A stretch of DNA of 64,000 nt from Sphingomonadales bacterium (GTDB lineage Bacteria; Pseudomonadota; Alphaproteobacteria; Sphingomonadales; Sphingomonadaceae). How positions within the stretch are numbered: the stretch's first letter is position 1; each line of letters begins with the position of its first letter. The position numbers were made by a program, and so were the translations under genes. This document shows, piece after piece, positions 53,665 to 62,646 of the stretch. The stretch covers positions 372,001 to 436,000 of the forward strand of contig JADKCA010000003.1 in the NCBI GenBank assembly GCA_016714795.1. The letters run 5' to 3'. The notes under the pieces were generated by a model. That model searched no databases and had not been told where the DNA came from. It saw only the letters and a program-made list of their open reading frames with translations.

Positions 53665-54081
53665 GTAGCAACACCGCAAGTGGGCGAGCAACGATCCCAC
53701 AGAGGAGCATAACAGCCCATTCCGACCCGCATAAAATGTGGGAACAAATGTGGTTTCGATTTTCCGGAAAAGTCACTTTATCCTTTGAAAACAAAACGAT
53801 AAATGACTTGAATGGTAGCGGAGGAGGGATTAGTCAGATGCAATTATTTGATTGAAATATATATATTTTCTTCGTTCAAGAATGATTGAATACCCCCACC
53901 GATACCCCCGATTTGCCATGCGGCAAGATGCCCCAAAAACGCGACAAAACGTGGGATTTAGGGACCAACGAGGACTCGAACGCCCACCGTTGCAACAAGT
54001 TACAATCCCTATGAGTGGATCAGTACCAATCATAGGTATTGTAACACATCGATTGCGAGCCCCTACATTGAGAGAATTGTG
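53665..54081. other. Junction between the two inverted transfer modules
   Basis: No gene is supported. The stretch contains repeat C (53811-53830), an AT-rich perfect palindrome AAATATATATATTT (53855-53868), a doubled ATACCCCC motif (53888-53906), and GGGACCAACGAGGACTCGAAC at 53961-53981. The last two resemble the integrase leader at 38520-38572, so the region may be what is left of another integrase's upstream sequence. Confidence 0.5.
53811..53830. repeat. Attachment-site-like repeat, copy C
   Basis: AATGGTAGCGGAGGAGGGAT is identical over 20 bp to 20807-20826 (copy A) and shares the 15-bp core TGGTAGCGGAGGAGG with copy B at 38371-38385. It follows the DUF6118 gene by 146 bp and closes the integrase-bearing element. 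Confidence 0.72.
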
Positions 54082-56958
54082 TCAAATCCCCAGCCCCCGC
54101 CCGCGCCCCAGTCCAAGCGAGAAGGCCAGATCGTCGCCCAATGACCGTGTCGATTCCACGGTAATGCCCAGTTCGAGTTTGCGGTTGCGCAGGATCGATT
54201 CCATCTGCGGGTCGCGTTCTAGCCCCTTGGCCATATCGGCCATGGCATAACGGCAATCCCGCGACGCGGAGTATCGGCCACTGCGGTAGAGTTTTTGTTG
54301 CCTGTCGTCGAGTTGCTGCCAGCGCTCGACAAAGCGGTCGGCGCGCAAGTGCGGGTTGGTGCGGATTTCGGCTTCGCGGATCATCGCGTCGCGCGCGCGT
54401 TCGGGCTTGCCGCTGGCGGCTTCCTGGGCCAGCGAGGGATCGCGCTTGTAGGCGGCTTCCATATCCTTTGACGCATTGTCGCGCAGTCCGTCGAGTTCAC
54501 CTCGGGCGGATTGCAGTTCGCGAAGCTGCTTGGGCGTTGCCTCCATCCCTTCATCCTGCATGGCGAAGATTGTGGTGACCGCGCGGACGTGGCGCTCGAC
54601 CGTCATCTTGCGCGCCATGCCTGCGCTGATCTCTGGCTCGGGCGGCTTCTCGGCGGGGCGGAAGCCATCGAACAAGTCGCGCATCTTCTCGGGCACGACC
54701 TTCCGGACAAGCGCCGCCACACGCTGCCGGAAGGTGATGCCGCGCCGTTCGGCAAGACGCCGCTCCATTCCCTCGTCCCGGCCATAATCGCTTGCCATGT
54801 CCTTGGCCCGCTCGCGCGACAGCGTGCGGGCCAGTTTGCCGCCATCGGCAAAATCATCGCGGCCATAATGAAGTTGCACACTATCCCGATGCCGCGACAG
54901 CGCGACATAGCTGCTGTGATGATCCATGCCCGGTGTGGCGAGCACATGGGAGCGGTCAAACGTCACGCCCTGCGACTTGTGGATCGTCGCAGCATAGCCG
55001 TGATCGATATGGGCATAGTCTTGGAGATCGAACGCGATGGACCTGCCCGTATCGAGACGCACGCGCATCGACTGCTGGCCGACCCGTTCGATTGTGCCGA
55101 TGCTGCCATTCTTCACATCAAGCGCACGGTCATTGCGCAGGAACATCAACCGGTCGCCGGTGGCAAAGGTCCGCTCGCCGCGTTCAACTTGCAGCCTGAT
55201 GTCGTTCCCCAGTTCGCCACGGGCACGAAGCCGGTCGCGTGCTGCGTCGTTGAGTGCGCGCACCTCGTCATTGGTGTGCGTTAGAATGATGCGGCTTTCA
55301 TTGGGGCTGGCTATCCGCTCACGATCCCAGCGGTCGATTAACTGCTCGCGCGCGAGGTCGCGCGTGTCGCCAACATGCAGCATGTCATGGTCGCGATAGG
55401 CACCGAGCGCTTCGCCTATTCTGCCCGTCGCAAGTTGCCGGGTTGCATCGCGCTGCCAGTCCTCGCGCTGGCGGCGAATATCGGTAATCTCGACGCTGCC
55501 TAGGTCTTCGGCAATCGAACGGAACGCAGCGCCAGCTTCAATCGCCTGCAACTGTTGCGGGTCTCCAACCAGGATGACCTTCGCCCCCGCATAACGGGCG
55601 TGGGACAGGATGCGCTCCATTTGGCGCGTCCCGACCATGCCCGCTTCGTCGATTACCAGCACGTCGGTTGATGTCAGCAAGTCGCGCCCCTGTTCCCAGC
55701 CATGCTCCATGCTGGCGATGGTTCGTGATTGAATGCCCGATCCGGCTTCCAGATTCTCAGCAGCAATGCCCGACAACGCGACGCCCCGAACACTGTAACC
55801 CGATTGCTCCCATGCCTCGCGCGCGACGCCCAGCATCGCCGATTTGCCGGTGCCTGCGTAGCCGACAACGACGCCCACATCTTTGGCCTGAGTGAGGTGA
55901 TCGAAGGCGTCACGCTGTTCGCCCGACAGGATCAGCCCGCGCGCTTCAGCAGATGCCAGTGCGCGCTCCCGGTCGCGGTCACTGACCTGATGCAACCCAC
56001 GTTCGGCGAGCGTTTGTGACGCCTGATGCAACCGTGCTTCGACATTGAGCATGTCGCGGCTGGTGAAGCGTTCGTTCCCGCGCCCGTCCAGTCCTAACGC
56101 AACAACATGGTCGGAGTTCTGCACCGCGCTCAGCGCCAGATCGTACTGCTCCTTGCCGTCGCTGTGGCGGTGGATGAACATCGCCAGATCGCGGCGCGTG
56201 AAGGTCGCCTGCTGCTTGGTTATCGCGTCAAGCGCGATGTCAGGATTGGCGATGATCCGCTCGCCGTTCTCGCGGGCGATGGCATGATGGTCGATCAACC
56301 TGTCGGCATCGGGCCCCATGCGCTGAGCTGGCGCGCCGATCTTGCTTTGCGGCTCCAGGCCGATGCCTTGGGCTTCGAGACTGCGGTGATCGATCCGCGC
56401 ATCGATGTCGAGTTCGGCGAGGCGCTCGTTGACGTGGGTCTCCCAGTGTTCGCGCCATTCACAAACCAGCTCGCCCTTGTTCCACTCACGCACTTTTGCG
56501 CCAAAGCCGTCTTCGTTCACTTCGCTCATCGTCAGCATGACATGAGCATGGGGTTTGACGAGGCCGTCTGCGGCAATGTCCCAATGCAGATTGAGGTCGG
56601 CGCACATGCCCCGATCCACAAACTCGGTCTGCACGAAGTCCCGCGCGAGCGCGATGCTCTGTTCGACATTCATCTCGCGCGGGATCGCAAACTCCACCTC
56701 GCGCGAAAGCTGCGCGTCTTTGCGCAGTTCGGCGGCTTCAACATCATTCCACAGCCGCTCGCGGTCACACCATGCATCGGGCGCGTTCTCTGGCAACATC
56801 ACTTCGGAATGAACAACGCCAGACTTGTTGCTGAAGTCATGGTCACGGTCCAGCCGCTGGTCGTGCAGCCGCGATTCCGAACGATAGGCAGCCGACGCCA
56901 GTGCGCTCGATCCGTTGGCGCGGCTGATGACTTTGACCGAGAGGTGGTAGATCGCCAT
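54082..56958 (-). CDS. traA: TraA relaxase/helicase, intact copy
   Basis: A 958-residue relaxase-helicase that nicks oriT and unwinds the transferred strand. The MobQ-type relaxase domain has Tyr25 in ASAAYRSES and the metal histidines in HWDIAADGLVKPHAHV (about 125-139). The helicase part has Walker A GYAGTGKSAM near 395, Walker B VLVIDEAGMVG and VGDPQQLQAIEAG, and ends with a helical tail. ATG 56958 starts MAIYHLSVKVISRANG as in its paralogue; an earlier in-frame start at 56985 would cover oriT. It is similar to but clearly diverged from the copy at 50002, and inverted to it. Confidence 0.94.
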   Translation of the reverse strand: MAIYHLSVKVISRANGSSALASAAYRSESRLHDQRLDRDHDFSNKSGVVHSEVMLPENAPDAWCDRERLWNDVEAAELRKDAQLSREVEFAIPREMNVEQSIALARDFVQTEFVDRGMCADLNLHWDIAADGLVKPHAHVMLTMSEVNEDGFGAKVREWNKGELVCEWREHWETHVNERLAELDIDARIDHRSLEAQGIGLEPQSKIGAPAQRMGPDADRLIDHHAIARENGERIIANPDIALDAITKQQATFTRRDLAMFIHRHSDGKEQYDLALSAVQNSDHVVALGLDGRGNERFTSRDMLNVEARLHQASQTLAERGLHQVSDRDRERALASAEARGLILSGEQRDAFDHLTQAKDVGVVVGYAGTGKSAMLGVAREAWEQSGYSVRGVALSGIAAENLEAGSGIQSRTIASMEHGWEQGRDLLTSTDVLVIDEAGMVGTRQMERILSHARYAGAKVILVGDPQQLQAIEAGAAFRSIAEDLGSVEITDIRRQREDWQRDATRQLATGRIGEALGAYRDHDMLHVGDTRDLAREQLIDRWDRERIASPNESRIILTHTNDEVRALNDAARDRLRARGELGNDIRLQVERGERTFATGDRLMFLRNDRALDVKNGSIGTIERVGQQSMRVRLDTGRSIAFDLQDYAHIDHGYAATIHKSQGVTFDRSHVLATPGMDHHSSYVALSRHRDSVQLHYGRDDFADGGKLARTLSRERAKDMASDYGRDEGMERRLAERRGITFRQRVAALVRKVVPEKMRDLFDGFRPAEKPPEPEISAGMARKMTVERHVRAVTTIFAMQDEGMEATPKQLRELQSARGELDGLRDNASKDMEAAYKRDPSLAQEAASGKPERARDAMIREAEIRTNPHLRADRFVERWQQLDDRQQKLYRSGRYSASRDCRYAMADMAKGLERDPQMESILRNRKLELGITVESTRSLGDDLAFSLGLGRGRGLGI

Positions 56959-56983
56959 GACGACCTTCCACATAGTCCCAACC

Positions 56984-57039
56984 AAGCCACGTCGGAACGA
57001 CGTATAAGCGCGCCCTCACAGAATAAATCCTGTTCGGGA
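56984..57039 (+). other. oriT: Origin of transfer (oriT), copy 2
   Basis: On the plus strand ACGTCG-GAA-CGACGT is followed by ATAAGCGCGCCCT and, further on, AAATCCTG and TTCGGGA. Compared with copy 1, the core inverted repeat and nic region are identical except for the three-base loop, although the flanking traA genes have diverged. It separates traA from the traC-like gene. Confidence 0.82.
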
Positions 57040-57132
57040 CCGCCGCGTCCCAGCATGTTCCGACGACCTTGAAGCCAATCGCGAACTACCGGATTATGAT
57101 CGAAGCATCACCACAAACAGGAGATGCTCCAA

Positions 57133-57399
57133 GTGCGAAAACCCCGTGATTACGATGCTGAGCTGAAGGCACTTCAGGACAAGGCGGCGGCTCTGAAACA
57201 ACGCAAAGTTTTGCAGCTCGGCGAATTGGTCATCGCCACTGGTGCCGACGCGCTCGATCCTGAAACGCTGGCTGGCGCACTGCTCAAAATGCTCGAAGCC
57301 AACGATGCACCACGAAGGGAGGCTTGGCGCAAGAAAGGCGTCGAATTCTTTCCAAGGCCGGTCACGCCAAACAGGCAACCGATCTCCGGACAACGCTGA
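57133..57399 (+). CDS. TraC-like conjugal transfer protein, second copy
   Basis: An 88-residue paralogue of the protein at 49524: VRKPRDYDAELKALQDKAAA, LGELVIATGADALDPETLAG, then WRKKGVEFF. GTG 57133 is used because AGGAG lies nine bases ahead; an ATG at 57124 abuts that AGGAG and cannot use it. The C-terminus (PRPVTPNRQPISGQR) differs from the other copy, and the neighbouring frame (FFQGRSRQTGNRSP) aligns better after the FF, so a one-base insertion near 57350 may have replaced the tail. Confidence 0.72.
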   Translation: MRKPRDYDAELKALQDKAAALKQRKVLQLGELVIATGADALDPETLAGALLKMLEANDAPRREAWRKKGVEFFPRPVTPNRQPISGQR

Positions 57400-57473
57400 A
57401 AGCGATCCGCCACAGCCAAGCCTGGCGCACCGACTTGAAGCCGCATCCGCCGCGCCGACAAGAGGAATGGGTC

Positions 57474-57683
57474 ATGCAACGCCGCGAACGGACGCGCCAT
57501 CTGATCGAGCTTGGCGGGCTGGTTGTGAAGGCCGGACTGGTCGACTTAACCGACGATGATCGGGCAGTGATGTTGGGTGGATTGCTCGCGGTGGCTGACA
57601 AGCTTCGCGGCGACGATTGCGAGAGCGCAAGACTGCTCTGGCGACGACGGGGCAAACGTGCGTTTGAACGGCCGCGTGAATGA
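57474..57683 (+). CDS. traD: Conjugal transfer protein TraD, second copy (short)
   Basis: A 69-residue protein beginning MQRRERTRHLIELGGLVVKA, with LTDDDRAVMLGGLLAVADKL and ending LWRRRGKRAFERPRE. ATG 57474 has AGAGGA eight bases ahead. The frame is open upstream to a TTG at 57324, which would give an N-terminal part like that of the other copy, so the true start is uncertain. It ends 12 bases before the convergent moeA remnant. Confidence 0.7.
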   Translation: MQRRERTRHLIELGGLVVKAGLVDLTDDDRAVMLGGLLAVADKLRGDDCESARLLWRRRGKRAFERPRE

Positions 57684-57695
57684 CCGATTGAGCCT

Positions 57696-58879
57696 TCAAA
57701 ACGCGAGGACTTGAACTTGTTCCCCGGCTGCTAATTCAGTTTCCCGGGCGTCACGCCGGATCAGAAACCGCGCAAGTCGCAAAGCAGCCTGCGCTCCCGA
57801 ATCCTGATTGCAAATCGGAGTGATCCGACCAGCAGTTTCGTTAGCTCGCATAAAGGTCAAGCGGTCGCCGGATGCGGGCAACGCGGTACCGAGCAGATGC
57901 AGCTTCCACTGGAGTACTTCGTCTGCCTGGCGTCCGTGCAAGAGTGCCAACAATGGAGCCAGAAACAATCGTGCTGTGACCATCGCAGAGGTCGGATTTC
58001 CGGGCAAGCCAATCACCCACTTTCCCTCAGCCATCCCCAACCAGACCGGTTTTCCGGGCTTGATCGCGACTTTGGCAAACAGCAGCTCCAGTCCCGATGG
58101 CGCGAACATGGCTTTGGCAAAATCTCGCTCGCCAACCGAAGCCCCTCCCGTTACGACAATGACATCCGATCCTTTTAGCGACTCCCTAGCTTGCCGTTCC
58201 AGGGACGGAAGATCATCCGCCCCTCGACATGTCCCCCTTACATCGGCCCCATAGTCTTCAGCCAATGCAGAAACACCAAACGGGACGGACTCTGCGATGG
58301 ACAAAGGCTGATGCTGCGCCATTCCGGGGGAACAAGCTCATCGCCTGTCGCGATGATTGTAACGCGCGCTGGTTTGTATACCCGCGCGCTGTGACGATCA
58401 GCTGCGGCAAGAGTGACCATCGCTTGCGGATCAAGCAAATGCCCTTTGGCCAAAAGCAGATCGCCTTTGCCGAAATCACTGCCTGCCTTTCGGACATGCC
58501 AGCCTGGACCAAAGGGTGCGACGATCTCCATTTCAGATCCGTCAGCGCGGCAGTTTTCCTGCATCACCACACGATTGGCGCCTTTCGGAAGACTTGCCCC
58601 CGTAAAGATCCGAACAGCGTCACCCGAACCGATTTCGGGCGGCAATTCGCCTCCGGCGAAGCTCTTCCCTACCACGCGGAAGTGCGCGCCGACCTCAGCG
58701 TCAGCATCTCGCAGCGCATAGCCATCCATGGCTGAAACGTCGCGTCTGGGTGACGCAACCAGCGCGTGAACATCCTCCGCCAGAACGCGCCGACGGCAAT
58801 CTGCTAAAGGAAGATACTCCGTGCCAAGCGGCTTTACGAATTCAACAAGGAGTGCCTGCGCATCCTCAAATGAGATCAT
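57696..58879 (-). pseudogene. moeA: Molybdopterin molybdotransferase MoeA, one frameshift
   Basis: MoeA inserts molybdate into molybdopterin. ATG 58879 starts MISFEDAQALLVEFVKPLGT; the N-terminal part with SAMDGYALRDAD and GSGDAVRIFTGASLPKGANR is intact up to IIATGDELVPPE. The frame then breaks near 58322-58330, at a run of five G, and resumes as MAQHQPLSIAESVPFGVSAL, TGGASVGERDF and GLPGNPTSAMV. Adding one base makes the span exactly 395 codons, so this is a single lesion in an otherwise complete gene. It overlaps the moaB remnant as ATGA and converges with traD. Confidence 0.88.
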
Positions 58880-59430
58880 GCGCAAACGTCGCGCAAACGG
58901 GGCAATGCTCCGGCTATCGAACAGGGCTTGTGACGGCTGTCAAACTCGAGTTCCAACAGACCTTCCCACGCATCTCGGCAAGCACCGGTTGAGCCAGGAA
59001 TGCAAAGATAAGCGTCATCGGCCTGCCCGGCCCGAAAGCGCGCGCTTTCATCGATGAAACGCCTACTGTTTACAGGCTCTTTTGGTGAAAAGCGACTGAA
59101 AAGCAATTCATTTCGCGGCGCAAGAGCGGTTTGATCGCTTCGGGCGTATTGTCACGCGGAGAGAAACCCGTCCCACCGGTTGTAAGGATGATTTCGATTT
59201 CGGGCTTTTTAAGCCAGCTCTGCATGGGCGCGGATGGCGGGAATGTCATCTTTGACCAGTGCGGTCGAGCAATTTTGCCTCGCCGCTGTCAGTCGTTCTA
59301 CCAATAGACCACCGGACGTATCGGTATCCAAGGTTCGCGTATCGGAAATGGTCAAGACCGCGATACCAAGCGGATAGAAGGCCAGATTTTCGTCAATGCC
59401 GAGGCAAGTGTCATCTCCGATAGAGGCTAG
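58876..59430 (-). pseudogene. moaB: Molybdenum cofactor protein MoaB, multiply frameshifted
   Basis: Fragments in three frames match MoaB/Mog. They are an N-terminal IDENLAFYPLGIAVLTISDT, a middle EIILTTGGTGFSPRDNTPEA carrying the molybdopterin-binding TTGGTG, and a C-terminal LCIPGSTGACRDAWEGLLEL. The segment expected between the second and third pieces (the usual SYEKIGTST region) is missing or scrambled, so at least two lesions are present. No in-frame start is clear, and the 5' edge is approximate. Confidence 0.8.
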
Positions 59431-59454
59431 ATGAGGTGCCGCCGCTGATCCCCG

Positions 59455-60400
59455 TCATGCAAATGGTGCGCGAAGGGCTTTGTGCCGGTCAACGGCGTGC
59501 GCGCAACAAGCGCGTCCAACTGGCGCTGTCGGCCTGCAACAGCGGACGAAGGTCAATACCGTGCTCGCCAAACAAAGCAAGATAGGAACTTTGCCCGCTT
59601 TGCGCTGACGCAGCCGGTTGCAGGTTGCTGCAAAAATCACGCAGTAAAGGCGCAATGATGCCGATCCGGCCTGGAGCATTCGGTTGGGCATAGTCGATCG
59701 CAGGACCGGCACCTGAAGGTCGCGCCATCGAAAGCCATCCCATGGCCTCCAGCTTTGCCGCAATCGCTGCACCCGGCGTGTGGTGGCGTTCAAAGAACGC
59801 GCTATTGTCATTTGTCCGCATGACTTCGATGAATCGCAACGAAAGATCATGTGCTCGGACGAAGGCGATGAACGCTGGCTCATCATCATTCACGCCGCGC
59901 AACAATACGCTGTTGAGCTTTACCGTACTGATCCGGCAGCGCGTGCCAGCTATCGCAAAATCTCTTCAAGCCGATCATGACGGCCCAGTTATCGCCGCAA
60001 AGCGGAGCGGATCAAGCAGATCAACGCGCTGATGTTGAGGCGGAAATGCCGCCTGTGCATAATCTGCGGCACGCTCCGCCAAACGGTAACCATTTGTGGT
60101 CATGGCCCAAGTGCGGATGCCCGGCACCGCTGCAACGGTCCGGGCAATCTCCTAACGGCTCAGTGCGAAGGCTTGGCTCCCCGCCTCTCAGCCGAACTTT
60201 CAAAGGCCACATCTGGGCAAAGCTGTCACGAAGCGCTTCGAATCACCAGAAGGTTGACGTTGCTCCCTGCAGTTTGCGATAGCCATCCACGGCAAACAAT
60301 AAGCACAGCGGAAATTGCAAACATCGGTCAGCGAAAGCCGCAGATATTCGAAGCTGCGACCATAGCCATCGCTGGGGTGTGGGAGAAAATGGAGCGTTCA
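59455..60400 (-). pseudogene. moaA: GTP 3',8-cyclase MoaA, multiply broken
   Basis: MoaA is the radical-SAM enzyme of molybdopterin synthesis. The SAM-cluster motif is readable as [18 protein letters not shown], followed in other frames by an in-frame TGA, then VRLRGGEPSLR, where the normally invariant Thr of LTGGEP is Arg. TWAMTTNGYRLAERA and GVNDDEPAF follow, and FIEVMRTNDNSAFFERHH has Arg replacing Pro of the usual EVMPT. Frameshifts plus changes at conserved residues argue for true loss of function. The start near 60400 is approximate. Confidence 0.85.
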
Positions 60401-61232
60401 CTGGACCAGCGGTCCCTCCAGGCCAGCAATCTCTACCCCTTCCCCAGACTGGCATTGGATGCAAGGATAGAGATATTGGGCCACTGCTCGTCGCCGGCTC
60501 CGCTTCTTCAAGATAGTCGGCAAATCTTTGCAGAACGAGTTCATACGGAAGCAGTTGGGAGGTTCTTCCCGGCGACCAGCGCGAACGACATGGACGCCCA
60601 AAGCGGGTCTTGACTGGCTCAAGACACAGGAGCGCACCCGCCTCCAAGCGCGAACAACGCCTGCTCCCGAAATTCCGCGACCATGTCCCCCGGGGCCGAC
60701 TTGTCCCAGATTGCCACGCCTTCTTTCGGGGACCGAACCGAACGCTCCCCGCGCGATTTCGGCAAAGGCCCGTTGGATCATTCTGCAAACGGCGGATCGC
60801 CATGCGCGCATCGCCGGTGGCGAACCATAGGCCCCAGATCGTCTTCCGGTGATGCCGCAAACGCAGATATACGCTGCTTCGACCATCAGGGCCGACGCCA
60901 AACGGACCTGATTGGCATCGTAAGCGTCGAGTCTCAGCTTCACCTCGGCCTTGGGCGTTTTTACCTGATCAGCCAGTAGCGCCTCAATCAGCGCTTCCTC
61001 TGCCTGCAGCCAGCGGACGGCCCTCGGCATCGGTCAGTGACGCCCCGTCGATGGCTAACCGCTCGGCTTCATCGACGCAGCAACGGGCGCACGACCAGCG
61101 CTTCTCCGCGGCTTGCGCCAGCTGCATCAGCATCCAGTTCGGATGATGCTGCGCCTCCCGGCACGCGATGGCTTCCGGGCGCAATCTCCTACCGTTCCAC
61201 GAAGCCGGCACGCGCTCCAGCACATCAGCCAT
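60398..61232 (-). pseudogene. PpiC/NifM-type peptidyl-prolyl isomerase, multiply frameshifted
   Basis: This is a parvulin-type isomerase of the kind commonly encoded after narI. Pieces are MADVLERVPASWNGRRLRPE and the LTDAEGRPL segment, then ALIEALLADQVKTPKAEVKL, then AFAEIARGAFG and GGNLGQVGPG-like RGNLGQVGPGG, LGVHVVRAGRR, LPYELVLQRFADYLEE, and RRRAVAQYLYPCIQC. They lie in at least three frames, so several indels exist. ATG 61232 overlaps the end of narI. The identification rests on motif order and operon position. Confidence 0.72.
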
Positions 61233-61928
61233 GACGCGCCGCCAGTTTGCGCGAGCGCACGAGCCTGATAGCCGGAAAGCGCCAGATGAGCGCACCGGCG
61301 CGGACAACATGGACCAGCCGGGTGAAGGGAAGAGCAGCAGGATCGTCAGCCCCAGCGTCAGGTGCAATTTGAACACCAACGCCACATCCTGGATCCTGTC
61401 TGCCGCGCCGCTGGAAGGTGAAAATGCCTTGTGCCCAGTCCATGAACATGACCATCTCATGCCCATCCAGATATTGCATCGAATGAGGAATGGTGGCGAG
61501 ACCAGGGCCAACCCTGCGCCCACAAAACCGGGATGACCATATTGTCGCTCGGAGGTGGGCCGCCCATGCGCGGATCAAAGAAGCGGCGGTGGATCAACAA
61601 GGTTGCGCCGATAATCGCGATCACGCCCGCGACACCGCCAGCGACAATCGCCAGCATCTGTTTCGCACCGTCTGCGGAATGCCGAGCGCATCAAACAGCG
61701 CAATTGGCGTCAACAGGCCAACAACGTGTCCCGCAAAGATCATCAGCACCCCGACATGGAACAGCACCGAACCGGCGAATCAATTGCTTGCGACGCAACA
61801 ATTGGCTTGACCTGCGCGCCATGAATAGGGTTCCCGATCATAGCCGGATGGACAGACCCACCGCAGGCACCCCGCCAACAATATAGGGGGTATATGCCGA
61901 ATAGCAGCGTGTTGATGAATTCAGCCAT
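61225..61928 (-). pseudogene. narI: Respiratory nitrate reductase gamma subunit NarI, multiply frameshifted
   Basis: NarI is the cytochrome b subunit that passes quinol electrons to NarGH. ATG 61928 begins MAEFINTLLFGIYPLYC. Later pieces are AIIGATLLIHRRFFDPR, LVFKLHLTLGLTILLLFP and FTRLVHVVRAG, in different frames, with several conserved positions altered. The order and spacing of the pieces match a full-length gene of about 230 codons, so it has decayed by small lesions rather than large deletions. Confidence 0.82.
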
Positions 61929-62646
61929 GGGCCGGGCTTCCTGACAGATGCTGGGATGTTGAAACTTCTGCGCAACCATTTCGGCCGCTTGCGGGCATGC
62001 AATGGCGCATCAGGCGCGCGCGGAGCATCAGAGGCGGATTTGTTCTTCTGCCCAAGCCGCGTCGAGCGCTTCCCCGAGGTCCGTCGGATTGTCCAGCGGT
62101 TACGCTCACGAACGTTTCGCCCTCGACGCCTGCCAGATCCAGCCAGCACCTTGCATGCGCGCCCTGCGCATAGAGGCTGCCACGTTCTGTCAACCGTTCG
62201 GCAATCGCAGCAGCCGATGACGCCGGGTTGTGCGAGTTCCTCACAGGCCTGTTCAGGCGGCAACGTGGAGAGATATTCCAGAAATAGCGGCAGATAGTCC
62301 GGTGGCCCTTCGCTTGCGCCGATTTCCAAGTCCTGACGCTCATACCGGTCGAAGATCGACCATCGCCTGCCGCAGATCGACTTTCCACCATGAACATGTT
62401 CAAACAGATAGAGCTGAAACCGCACGCTCGCGATCGAACAATGGCGACATAAGCCTGCCCCGGGCGGTCGAGCAGGTCATCACTCGCCAGCGCAGTGATG
62501 AGTGGCTCAGCGACCGGCATTGGGGCTAGAGACAGTACGCCATCCTGAGCAAGCGTTGACGCCAATTCGTCAGGCCGCCAGCTTACGCTAACCCGATCAG
62601 GATAGCGAAGCAAAGCCAGACAGAAATGCGAAGTGTCGTGCGCCAT
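61921..62646 (-). pseudogene. narJ: Nitrate reductase chaperone NarJ, frameshifted
   Basis: NarJ inserts the molybdenum cofactor into NarG. ATG 62646 overlaps the narH stop and reads LALLRYPDRVSVSWRPDELA, LAQDGVLSLAPMPVAEPLIT and ASDDLLDRPGQAYVAIV. A different frame continues YLFEHVHGGKS and EIGASEGPPDYLPLFLEYLS, the NarJ hallmark segment. At least two frame changes are needed. Confidence 0.82.

Larger units (their letters stand above)
38359..53830. mobile_element. 15.5 kb integrative mobilizable element
   Basis: Bounded by repeat copies B and C, the segment has an integrase and AlpA-like regulators at its left end, a cargo region (phosphoribosyltransferase plus a five-gene unknown operon), and a mobilization region at the right (traD, traC-like, oriT, traA, DUF6118). 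No type IV secretion genes or coupling protein are present, so transfer would need a helper. Boundaries and gene content are seen; activity is inferred and may be hampered by the traA frameshift. Confidence 0.72.
53831..57683. mobile_element. Inverted second transfer module, partial element
   Basis: An intact traA on the minus strand, oriT, and traC-like and traD genes on the plus strand mirror the right end of the adjoining element in opposite orientation. No integrase, excisionase or DUF6118 gene is present, so it is probably a truncated relative brought in by a separate event. Its right end adjoins the broken moeA. Confidence 0.6.

Noticed and set aside
53811..53981. Complete tRNA gene at the island ends
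   Set aside because: Only a 3'-end-like core is present; the bases beyond it do not continue as a T arm, so no tRNA gene can be called at A, B or C.
60398..61030. Glucose-6-phosphate isomerase fragment suggested by QLLPYELVLQRFADYL
   Set aside because: The flanking pieces (GNLGQVGPG, HVVRAGRR, RRRAVAQY) and the position after narI fit a PpiC-type isomerase.
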